Positions 1 to 12,400 of a stretch of DNA of 64,000 bases are shown one piece after another. The translations under genes and the position numbers were made by a program. The stretch's first letter is position 1, and every line of letters starts with the position of its first letter. The notes below the pieces were generated by a model, which saw only the letters and a program-made list of their open reading frames with translations, had not been told where the DNA came from and searched no databases. Location of the stretch: assembly GCF_000003815.2 (NCBI RefSeq), contig NC_049980.1:15406154-15470153 (forward strand), in the 5' to 3' direction. Source of the DNA: Branchiostoma floridae (Eukaryota > Chordata > Leptocardii > Amphioxiformes > Branchiostomatidae).

Positions 1-2284
1 GAGATCTCATTGAAACGCCTGGCAAAATTCTAACACAGGAGTGAGTGTGTAGTCTACAACGGACGTCCCCATAATGATAAATGTTACTAAGTTCGTACGT
101 GCCGTTTCTGCCTTTCAATGAAATTTACAGCTTTGTGATGTTCATTACCCTACCGTGACGGCCTGTGCGCACGAAATGGTTCCTTGGTTCTCGAAGCCAA
201 TTAGCCTATTGACCAACAAAAAGGGTGGGTGAAGGATGAGGAAACAAAACTTGACTGGTGTAATCTGGTATTTGCTCACTTCTCGGCGTGAGTATTGAGA
301 GGTAAGATGAACAATTGCCCTTTGATTCTTTCAACGGTACTTAATCACCCATGATGCACGGCAACGCCCAGTCCTGAACACCCGGTCCGGACGTCCTCAC
401 TTGCACCTCGCCAGCCCCCATCTCTAGCACGTTAGGACAGGTAAGGCATCATTCTATGTCCTAAACATGGTCAATGTTAAACTGTGCAGTACATCCTTTT
501 AATCATGTATTGCATTTTCGTTTCGACATCAATGGCGAATTAAAAAAAAAATTCCACCAGTTGCCGTTGTTTCAAAAAAGAATGCGTCTCATGCTTTTTG
601 GTTGATCGGCTCATGATGGGTTGCCAAGGACTGTTGGTCGATCGAGTTGACTTGATTTCTTACTAATGTCATTTGGTATTGAGCGTTCGTTGTTAAATTT
701 TTCTTATCGGTTGGTTCAGTTTATAAGTTATGCGGTATATGTCTACGTGTTTGATTATTAGAGACTAAAATTCAAGCCCCGTGTGTATGGACGTCATTGG
801 CTTGCAGGCATGTTGTAGTCATGAAACAATTTAAAGAACATTGGTTTAAGTTTGGGCCTTGAATTTGCTGTACTTAAGACTCAATCGTGGGTTTCAGTAT
901 CTTTTGAAATAAAAAAGATCTTTTTTATGTCAAGAGCTGAAAATACCAAAATCCACGATTAGCCGCATTTGATTGTTTCAGGATACATGTACAACATATT
1001 CTATCATATTTACTCAATTTCAAGATTTATTCTGCATTCCTATTTTGTAGTTTGTAGCTGACTGTGTGAGGATTGTACTTGTTGTAACGTCGATCAGTTA
1101 AGTTTTGTACCAAACGATAATGTCTAAAGCCTTCTCACTTAAGAAAATTAGTATATTCTATAAGTGACGTTTCTAGGTGCCAGCCCTTTCTCTTCTAGGC
1201 ACGTCACGTGCGTTTCTTCAAGACCTGGCAACGGCCGGCCTGGTAACGGCTATTGTAAGACTGTTTGTCAACCTGCTTGACGCAGTTTTTCCGTGTAGCT
1301 GTCATAGACTTTAGAGTGATTGAATACAAAATTCCCCTAATTACGTCCACCATTCAACGTTAGCTTAACACGCCATGAAGGTACGGATTATGCACCTGTT
1401 GACTCAGCATAATGTCCCGTCAAGAGTCAGGCGGCTTGAGTGAGTGGAACAAACTAGGGGGAGATGCAACTTTTAAAAGCGCCTCCTTTTGGGGGTCATT
1501 TTGACAATATGTCATTGAAAACTATTGATTACATTTAGGTTAACACCCAACTCGACAAACGTCCCCCGCCCTTAGTGAACTTATCTGCAGCACTCAAGCA
1601 TCGTAAAATACATGCGTCACCGACAATGGATCATTTAGAACAATATGCTTCTCTCATTGTCCAAATAATAGAAATCATTAATCAAATGTTCATTCCCACC
1701 CTCTCAGGCGTTCCTCAGTTATTTCAACCAGACTTTTGACTAATAATGGTCCGCAAGAGTCAAGTTGATTACTGGTTTAGTTTGTCTACTTTAAACAGTA
1801 CTAATACATTTTTCGTGACAAGATTACAACAAAGCATATGTCATACAAGCTGCATAGACACGTTTAGGGCGTCTGGTATCGATGGCACTTTCGGACAATA
1901 CCTGGCAGTACGTGTACGTACATTGCAGCAGTTTAAAGCATGTATTTGTCCCTGCTAACCTTGTCATATATTTCAGTTCATCCATTCCACTAGGGCGGCG
2001 ATATCGCTGTGACCGAGCGATTTAACGAAATAAGCGCTCAACGTATTTCATTCTAGCTTGTCATTGATAAAAATCGAATCTTTTTTACGCTTTTATGTTT
2101 CGTTGTCTTTGTCATACTTTCACAGTTTGTATGATATTCCAATTTTTCATACGCAGTCTAACGCACAAATGGCCTAGATGGTATAGTGAGTACACCGAGG
2201 GCATTCAAAGGTGCAAAAACTGGCCATGTCGACATTCTGTTGAAGTAAACCACGTCTACTCGTCCCTCTTAGGAGGACTTCATC
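1..2284. other. 5' flank of gene copy A, no coding sequence seen
   Basis: No open frame here has splice signals and a recognisable protein. A good splice acceptor (a pyrimidine tract ending in CTTAG) ends at 2272, only 12 bases before the ATG of copy A. The 5' untranslated region is therefore probably split, with a non-coding first exon somewhere in this flank. One candidate donor is GACAG|GTAAGG at 440/441, but nothing else supports it. I could not identify a TATA box or a transcription start. Confidence 0.5.
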
Positions 2285-5200
2285 ATGTTGGGGCCCAGCA
2301 CCGTGGTCTTCTTCACTCTTCTCGCTGCTGCGTCCGTGGAAGCATCTCACTTCAGGGGAGGGACCATCTCTTGTACACCCGACATGGACAACATGGACTT
2401 GGTAAGAGTAGTTTACAAATGAGTAGCGGCGCCTTGGTAGGCCGTTGCCGGAACCTTAACTTAATTATTCTTACTGTTCTAACAGTTATATGTCCGGGCA
2501 AATGCATAACCTCTTTAGTTAACTTTATTCCACAATCCACTCGTATCTTTGCCAAGTGTTTCAGGCATGCAGCTGAAATGTCTTTAAGTGCTATGACCTC
2601 GTTTATGTTTCGGTACACGGTGCCATTTGTGGCACATGGGGTCTATTCCGGTTTTGCTAATTCGTGTTCTAGTGAAAGATAGCCCTTGGGGAAGAAAGTA
2701 ATTAGTGTAAGCTGCTGTTTCGTGGCTGCAGGGACCAATTTTGTTTGAGACGTTGAGAGTGAAGAACTCAAGAATGGTTTGACAGATGATATTTTGCATA
2801 ATCGATAAAACAAATTCATAAATTCAATGCATTCCACCTTTCTAACTGATGAGAAGAGATATGTCTATTCATATGAATTAAGACTTCATTTGCATGATTA
2901 ATGACAAAATACTATAATTTGATAGTGGTATTAAAATGAAGGGAATTTCATACTTCAGAGTATAAGGAAGTAAGATTAATAACGGTGAATATCATGAGAC
3001 ATAAATAATGCAAATATGAAATAAGGGTATCGAAGGTATAAGGTCCTGAGATCTAAGTTGTGTTTTTTTTATCCTTTGATAGGTTCTGTTTGAACAACCA
3101 AAGATATATTTATAAACAACTTGGTGCAGGGTGAGTGTAAGTTTATTTGTATATTTTATGATTTCGAAAACCCCAATTTGTACTTAGGTCCACTGTAACT
3201 ATCGTATGGGCTGGAGGCTGTCGAGTAACGCTGGCGAGTGCGACCAGTTTGCGATAGACAACAACGTCCTGATGGGCGGAGAGGGGACCTGGGACACGCC
3301 CATTGGGAGGGTCCCTGCAAGCTTCTACTGCACGGACTTCAGCGAGCAGGAGGACTGGCAACAGGGCGTCAACTCCTTAACTGTCAACCTGCGCGATGCC
3401 AATGTAACCACGACTAATGGCACTACAGACACCTACACCATCAGGTGATCATAACTTTATTTACACTGGTAACACAAAGCCAATATAGTTTCCCTCAGAA
3501 TATCCGGAACGTGCACAACTCGCGGAAGAATGAACGTACAGGAGATTACTCATTATATCAAAAGCATCACACTGTACAAATTAGTTGAGAATCAAAATTA
3601 GTACAACTACTTTTCATGGCTTGCGTTCAAATGTATATCTAAATACCACTGCCATTGCCGGATCAAGAGAGCCAGAAATGTTTATTACATTATAAAGTGT
3701 AGTTGTTGCAGTGTAAACTCGTTTATAATAATACCTATTTCGCAATAGCTTTGACGGCTGCTGCTGGATCACTGTCATCCGCCCGGGGAACGGAACCCAC
3801 GATCCCGACTGGCAAGTCACCACCCAGTTTGACATGAGCAGGAGAGCTGACACCGGCAGGCCCAACTCCTCTCCCATCACCGCCAGCTCGGCGATATACA
3901 GGTAATTTTTAGTTGCCGAATTGAATTTAAAGATCACTTGAAAATCCAGCTAGCCCTTCATATTGGGTGGGGTTCTGGAACGTTGACCCGCGGGCTTTGA
4001 GCGCGATATGATCGAGAGAACATGTATCACTGCGGGAAATGCTATGTGGAGCTCGGACACCTTTTTTTTTTTTTTTTACCACAGATCGATCTCATAAATT
4101 TAAACATTTACAGTTACAACACTATTGAGAACCACAAGGCGGGATAAGAGACTCTGAAGTTTGTAGAACCATTTGTTGGACTGTTCCGCGCTAGAAGGGG
4201 AAATAATATTATGTTTGAAGTTCGCAGTTGAAAGAATTCTATAGTACAGTAGAAAGACAAGGCACATATTCGTTGTGTTATTTCACGGTAAGAGGTCAAC
4301 GCAAGATAAAACCACTGCGAGCATTATACAATTTACAGCATTCTGTACTAGTATGTCAAATGTGCCGTTGTGAAGCCAGTCTTTTTGTCCTTCTTATTCA
4401 AAACTTCTGACTGTCAATCTCATTGAATTCCTTTCATCTGGCCATACAGGGTCCAGAGCAGCTGTGATGATGTCATCAGGATTCCGACCGAAGATTCTGA
4501 CGGTGACACTGTGAAGTGCTACTACTCCTCGGTGTTTGCTGAATGCGGAGAAGCCTGCGATCCGCTGCCCTTCTCACAACTCAACGAGGTAAGATACGTT
4601 GAAGAGTTAGACACTGGTGGCTGGGATATGCCCACGGGTTGCTTCACAGTTCGACAACATTCTCTTGATGAATGTCGGCATCACAATAACGTTAGTTTAG
4701 TCAAACACCCTTATTCCAAACATGTGCGCGAAGGTATGGACAATGACTTAGGAATGTGGAAGCTTCTTAGGCCTATATTAGATATAACTTTCCACATTGC
4801 TTGTTGGTCGTGGTTGCATTGCACAGGTTGACTTTCCATATTTCATTGCTCTGATCCTTATGATAAAGTAAATGCATTTTGGTTATCCTGGTGTGGCGGA
4901 AACAACATCACACTTCATGCAGAACAATGCAGATTATTCTGAAAGCTTTTTGTCGGGGTATTTTATGTTTATAGTGACGATCAAACTTCTGTAATAACCC
5001 TTGTCTCAACACTACTCCAGGACACATGTGAGATCACATACAACACAACACACGGTGAACTCACCCCGGGATGGTACGCCATAGCTCTAACCATAGAGGA
5101 CTACCCTCCAGGAGCGGCCGGAACGGCAGGGTCTGGGCTCAGCCGGGTTCCTGTGCAGTTTCTGGTCAACGGTATGCGTGTACGCTTTTATGAATTAATA

Positions 5201-6483
5201 AAATTCATAACATTATATACTCGTTCCTAGATGTTCAGATCTTACCTTCTTTGGAAGGTGACTACTGGCAATGGACAGATGGACAATAGTGTGTTGGTGT
5301 AAAATGTTTGAAAATGGTGTGTAACTCATTCATAGAAACTGCTATTACACATTTGTATTTTAATTTCGATTCACTTTCCCTGTTCATCTAGCCTACACGT
5401 CCAACACCCCGTGTAGCCTGAAGCCCCAGCTGGTGGGGCGGACGCCTGAGGCCGGAGACAGGGTGGTCATACCGGCTGGAGGTGTGTACCACGCCGTGCT
5501 GGAGGCCGAGGCAGCCAGTCCAGGAGCCAGGTAGGCAATCAGCATGCTTCAGCACCTCCGTCACGGGGGTAGTGTAACCAATCGGTGTGTTTGTTTGTCC
5601 GAGGTATAAGTCCGAGGTGATGTTAACATTACATAGAGACATCCAAATAAGGTTGAAGCGGCGTAATAGGATACTTGAGGAATTGGACTTGGCTTGTATC
5701 GGGTTCAATAGTATTGTATATAGTTGAAAGTCAAAATTACTCAATGCTACACCCACACAGTAATGTCAGGTCGCTGAGGATATGCACTTAGAACTGGTCA
5801 CAACGATGTTCTGGCAACTGTGTCAGGTGTTGCAATTTTCATATAGCGTTTTAGGGGCACTTGCACATGCAATATAATGAACTTGTCAATGTACCAATAA
5901 TATGATGTGATGTATAAGATGCAGCAGTTCATACAAGATGTCACTGACTCGTACGCGTTCTTACAGCATCGTGGAGATCTCGACAGTTTCTCCACATGGG
6001 ATGATCAAGTCCGACCTCGTGACCGATCCCGACATGCCTCACCGTGCCTCCGTCAACATCACGTGGTCACCGACCCTGGCGCAACTTGGGCAGCACATCT
6101 TCTGCTTCAGAGCTCAGGACAGTAATATGTAAGATTATACATGTTCCCATTCAAGATTTTTATACCATTTCCCATAATACTTAATTGAATAATTTTCATG
6201 GATGCTTTAGATTCTTGTTATCTAAGGGGCTGCTCGGTTCGCGTCGTGATTTGTAATATAAGTGAAGATAATCAATAATCTGATAGCAACAAAAAAAAGA
6301 AATAGCAACATGACAGGAAGTATTTTGATAATCATGAGAAAACAACTTAAAATCTTAAACCTTTTATGTACTGTCGTCAGATTTGGATCAATTGCTTATA
6401 GTCAAGATTGAAAGTTGCCTTCCTTTCTCTTTAATTCAAAAGGGAGAACTCTGACCAGCGGTGCATGACGCTTGTGTACATAG
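2285..6483 (+). CDS. Copy A exons 1-8: signal peptide and SHFRG N-terminal module
   Basis: Exon 1 encodes a typical signal peptide (hydrophobic core [10 protein letters not shown], likely cut after VEA) followed by [10 protein letters not shown]. Copy B has W where copy A has C at the tenth position of this motif, so copy A may carry an unpaired cysteine. Exons 2-8 encode a cysteine-rich extracellular stretch with conserved blocks such as [46 protein letters not shown] and ISTVSP. Exon 2 of A is 27 bases longer than in B and adds a Thr/Asn-rich insert with NVT and NGT glycosylation sequons. I recognise the SHFRG(G/A)T start as recurring in predicted secreted proteins of marine invertebrates but cannot give a domain name or function. 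Phases at exon ends 1-8 are 0, 2, 2, 0, 1, 2, 2, 1. Confidence 0.85.
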
Positions 6484-9400
6484 GTAAGAGAAATCCATTT
6501 TTTTTAAATAATTTACTTGATCATAAGAAACATATCATACTCAACATAATGCACTGGCCCCTGGGCATCAGATGACAAATATCGCCTCGTAGTGTGCACC
6601 AAAAAATATATATCAGCACCCAACTCAATCTAGCATGATCCATGAGATGATGATATGATGATTTCTTGCACCCCAAGTAACTGGTATTGAATTCATATCC
6701 AATTCTTCAATTGTGGGTACTCAGAAACTTTCTTATCCTTAAGAATAAAAAAACGGTATAGTGTGAACTTGAACGCATTTCTGAGTAACTTACTTATTAC
6801 ATTGATGAAGGTTAGGCATCCAGGTAATAAGATACGCCAAAAAAGTAGTTACTTAAGCAACTGTTCCAAAGTCATATCCAGTTGCTTGAGTAACTACTTT
6901 TGGCCTAGCTTATTGTGTCAAGTTGATATTTTGTATTTCTTCCAAGGTTGGCCCCTGAACAATAAATACCAGCTTGGTAGGCAACCTTGGCTGTATGTCC
7001 ATTTCAGCCAAACCAATAAACACCAAATATATCATATTCGCTGTTTGTAGGGACCCATGATGTGGACGAGTGTATGGATAACAACGGCAACTGTTCACAT
7101 GCCTGCGTCAACACGGCTGGCTCATACCATTGTGCCTGTCCAGGGGGGATGGTGTTGAGTCAGGAGGACAACAAAGAATGTGAAGGTACCATTGCCCAAT
7201 GTATTCCTGTGTACACAGGTTTATCAGACTATTGTTGATGAAGGTTGGACATCCAGGTAAACAATGTTACTTTAGGACTTTCAGAATGACATCCATCAAT
7301 CTTCTTCAGTTATTCATATTAGAAGTTTGCAAAAAGTGTGGCAATAAAAACTATTGCCATGGCGACGGTTTAATAAGTATTTTGATTATAAATGATTGTT
7401 GTTGTAGGTTTGTTTGTTTTATTTGGATCTCCATTAGTGATACATGTAGTATCACTATTCTTCCTGGAGTCCTACAATTCATAAACATTAAATACAAAAC
7501 ATAAGCAACAAATCTTGTACAGGTATGACTGATAATCGTCGTATGTAAATGAATATGTTAAACTTGTTAAGATTGTTTCTAATTTTCGTTTGTATCCCTT
7601 CCAAGACATTGACGAATGTGCACGGAACCCAGAGCTGTGCCACGACAACGCGGAATGCATCAACACCTATGGGTCGTACATCTGCGAGTGTGACGTGGGA
7701 TATGTTGGGGATGGAACTGTGTGTAGAAGTAAGTTAGCACAGTATTGTAAGTTGTGCGAGAAATTAGTAATTCTGCATCCTCATTTACGTGTATCACGGT
7801 GTAGGTCTGCAGCGTTTTCATCGTGTATGTGCGTGCTTTTGTGTTGTGTGATACCCGTGTGAAGTATATAACGTTAAGTTACTTATTAAAAATTTTTCTT
7901 CTGCAACAGTTGGCATTTTTAAGGACGACGAGCAGACAACCGTATACTGTTAAACCTTGCGATACTTTTACGGTTTAAGATACATTTGCACTGAGATGTC
8001 ATATATCTCGTGTGTTTGAAGCGTATGGGGTGTTTTACAACATGAGTAAAGTGGACATGTGTACATGTTCTTCAGTCGACGTGGACGAATGTGCCAATGG
8101 GACTCATGGATGCCACGAGCATGCGCACTGCATAGACCTGCCGGGATCACATGAACTGCATCTGTGACGAGGGGTTTGTGGGGGATGGTGAAGTTTGCAC
8201 AGGTTAGAGTACATCCTATCAAAGCCGTTTTATAACAGTTTCTTCTTCATGTACCTTCTTCATAAGAAACACTCCACGTTCCATGCAGATTCTTTATCTC
8301 ATCCATTCATAATTGTTTCCTTCTCAATTGTTTTGTTTCCCCACTTAAACAATTTGGAGCTATTGTCTTGAATTAACACGAACATAAGGTCCATACTTTT
8401 GTCTTTAATAAATATGACTGTTTTCCCTGGTCTATGGTTACAGCCTGAATAACATTTATTTATTGATATAGATAATAATCTAACAACGTATCGGCTTTAA
8501 GCGATCCTTGCATCTTCTAAACTTCATGTGTGTTATCTTCTTCCTTGAACTGCAGATGTTAACGAGTGTGCTGAAGGTGGCCACATGTGTCCCACAAACG
8601 GAACCTGCATCAACACTGCAGGCTCCTACACCTGTAAGTGTGACCCCGGGCACGCCTGGGACGGCAACGCCTGCTCAGGTGAGAACGTCTATGAGTCAGA
8701 CTGCCACCCGAACCGTAATGTTTTCAGGCCTCGTGAAGGGATAATTTTACACAAGAGTTTCGAGCACGAACAAGCAAACTTGCTAGATTAGAATATGTAA
8801 AACAACAGTGTTGATGTGGCAGATCTATTACGTGAGATTGTAAAAGACTACTTGCCGCAGTATTTGGATTTCTATATCTTTGAAATTTTATGACTAGTCA
8901 TTTGTGTTCGTTAATGGTATAGAAATGGCGTTTCCCCTTCAATAATCTATATGTACTTGTAATTTGTATGAGTAATCATTGCTCAATAGAATTCAAACTG
9001 TCACAGATAACAAATGACACACTATGCAGAAAAAAAGATATTCTATAGCAGCCCAAGTAATGTATGTTGTAGTTTTCACATTTGTACCACACATCCAAAC
9101 ATCCTGGCATGTATGATGGATGTTATATGACTTTTTACACACACCTTGTAGACTTCGACGAGTGCTCTGTTGACAACGGGAAATGTGAAGACATCTGCAT
9201 CAACACGGTAGGAGGTCATCAGTGCGCATGCTCCAACAGCCTTCTTGTACTCGCCGAGGATGGGAGAGGATGTACACGTAAGCAACAATAATGATATGTG
9301 GGTCACCAGTGTTTAATGGCAGTAATGATGATAATAGATTTCATCAGTCTTTCATTCCTTTTTTACCATTGTTTCTTTTTCTTGTATGATTTACATCAAT

Positions 9401-12400
9401 TGCTCCAGGAAAAAATTCTAAACTAAACCTTAAGCCCCAGTCACACCCAAGGGAAATTATTCCGCTGATGAGTCTGTGAGCTTTCGGCAGTAAAACGCCC
9501 GGTGTTCATCCGCCCGTTCAAGATTTTTAGGAATCGGTTGACGTTCGCGGGTCAATAAGCCCCGATCAATGTGAAAGAGGAAATTTTCAGGCGAAAGGTA
9601 TGCTGGACTCTTGGGCGATTTTGAGACTCAGTGACTTTCTGGCGATCAAGAAACTGTACACCTGAAGCTTATCGGCTGTGTCACACATGAAACACTTAAC
9701 ATGCAGCAAATACAATGACGGAATCATAAACAAACGCCATACAATAATGAAAACAACCACTGCGTTCCAGTCGTTGGAGCGGCCACAACCTGCACCAATG
9801 AGAACATGGAGCTGGCCCTGCCGGAGGAAGAACTCGCGCTTGTCGACACAAACGACCTTCACTGGGCTCCTGACTCGACCTGCAGGGCCAGGTTCAACGG
9901 TACCCATCACCTGCTACGGACTGGTCTGTACCAGTGCGGCACAACGGTGAGCTGGATAAACTGTGATAGTACTAGTGTTTGTTTATTGTTCATTGGCAAT
10001 TGTTTGGATGTACATACATACCAGTAAAATTCTACGATATCAAATTCAAGACAAATGCAAAGGAGCACAATCGTTTTTTTTTTCTTGGGCCCTTCCTCAC
10101 TCGCTATTATAATTTATAGTCAATAGCGTCAATGTCGAAATAGTCATTTGGAAATCAACTAAATAAAACATGAGACAAAATGCAGCAACATTGCTTTCAA
10201 AAAAATAATTGAAGGATACGCTTGAAAACGGAAGTCATCGGACTATCCGACTAATGAAATACAAACTTTAAGATGAAACGGAGACCCCTTTTTAGACGTT
10301 AAAGACAACTAAATACAAAATCAAAAGTGATGAGTTATTACAATCATCAGTACAAACGCTGGTGGGGTCTTATGATGTATCTATGAACGTGCCCCAAATT
10401 CCCTTAATCAGACTAAGGATGGCAAAAATCAGTGGTCATTTAGAAAGGAGGACCTTTGTACTGTTTTTGTACGGCATACTGTGCACAATATTTCAATACA
10501 AATTGCATATGAACAACTATGTGAAACTGACCTTTGACCTGCATTGTTATCAGGTAACCTTTGACTCGACTTACGTCATCTTCACCAACTTGATCAGCCT
10601 CATCAACATCCACAATGCAACAGGCATTATCACTCGAGACGATGACATCATCATTTACTCCAAGTACGTATCAGGGGCAACACGTGTCAGTGTCTCTTTT
10701 CACTAGACGACTGGGCTGAAAACACTGTCTATTGCCTAAAACACGTGCCCCATATTTGGAAATAATCAGTTCAGCACCAAGGAGAGGTACTGACAATAAA
10801 CCTGGCATGAAGAGGCTCCTTGTGTAGGAAGATTTTTAGTTTGCTCATTTGTTTGAACGTTTTACTTAATCAAAACTGACTGCCGCTATCCTAAATCACA
10901 GCTTCTGCACAACTTTAATTTCACATTCATATTCGGTGTCCAAATACTCTAAAACGCTCCTACATCTACATCTACATCTACATAGTACTGGGCAATGCCC
11001 CTCGCGGGACTTTGTGCCCAGGATGCCCTAGCAAGCCGGTGGTGGTCAGACAAAATAGGGAAGTGAAAAACGAAAACTAGCTTGTTTTCATATTTTAATA
11101 AAACTTGGCTGAAAACACTGCTTAATGCCTAAAACACGCACCCCGTAGTTACCGATCATCAGTTCAGCACCAAGGAGAGGTCCTGTCAAGCGATGCACAA
11201 GCCTTTAAATATCGCAGTGATCTTCATAACGGACGTATGAAACAGTTCTTAGGTGAAAGAAAATGTGAGCGTGAAGAGGACACATGACCACAGAAGCACC
11301 TGTGGCATTGTCACAAGCATTAAGAATCCTGTCTATAGTCGCTTGTTGTCCACATAGACCAGATTTCTTGCCCTCTCTGTAGTGGTCCTTTTAGGTAGTT
11401 TTGACTGTTAATATTATCTAACGCAATATAAATTTTCAGGTGCAAGTATGAGCGTGAAGAGGACGTGACTGCACAGTTCATGCCCATCCCTGGTGGACTA
11501 GAGTTCACTGAGGTTGGTTTCGGCACCCTGTCCATCCGTCTGGACATGTTCCACTCACAACATTATCTCCAACCGTACACAGTGCCTGAATACCCTGTAC
11601 ACAAGAGCCTCAGAGACAACCTGTACTTCCAGCTCCATGTCGACGGTCACAACCAGCGTCTGTCCATACTCGCTCTGAACTGCAAGGCTACCATGTCACC
11701 GAACAAGGACGATGCACTGCAGTACGCACTGATTGATAATGGGTAGGTTGATATTGTAGCAATCCATTGTCATACTGGTTTTCTACTCAACATGCTTCTG
11801 CATTTCCTTTATTATTTTCCTTTATCATATGTAGTTAAGATGAATGCTTGCTTGTTTGTTTGTTTGTTAGAAATAGGGAGTATCATTATCCGCGTGGTCA
11901 TCATCTGCTTAGTACTAGTTAAAGCTCAAATCGGCCTGTAGGCCGCTTTTCATTGAGGTCTTGAGGGAAGAGGCAAGGGTCAGACAACGTATATAACGGA
12001 GATGCAGTGATGAAACGAGATGTGCCATATAATAGGTCAAATTCTTCTGTGCATGACCGTTCCTTAGCCTGAATAAATTACATTCCTAGCGCCCACCCGA
12101 TAGCGCGCGGGACTCACCAGCCCCCTTGGGACCACGTTTTTAGCCCCTGCCAGTGAGAGATGATGTAACCAAGGAGATTTAACCTCCGTGATGTAACACA
12201 GGTTAGACCACTCCGTAATAGTTCTCATGATCCCTTTTCTCTCCAAAAGATGCGCTGTAGATGACACCCTGCAGTTCTACAACAGTTACAACCTGGCAAC
12301 TCAGCAGTTCGGGTTCGAGGCTTTCCGCTTCATCCGGGAACTCAGGACTGTGTACATTCACTGTGAGGTGGAGGTGTGCGACGCCGCTGACCCGGGGTCA

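Noticed and set aside
2095-2682. 195-codon open frame over the start of copy A
   Set aside because: It runs out of frame across exon 1 and its donor and has no recognisable protein. The signal peptide frame starting at 2285 is supported by copy B.
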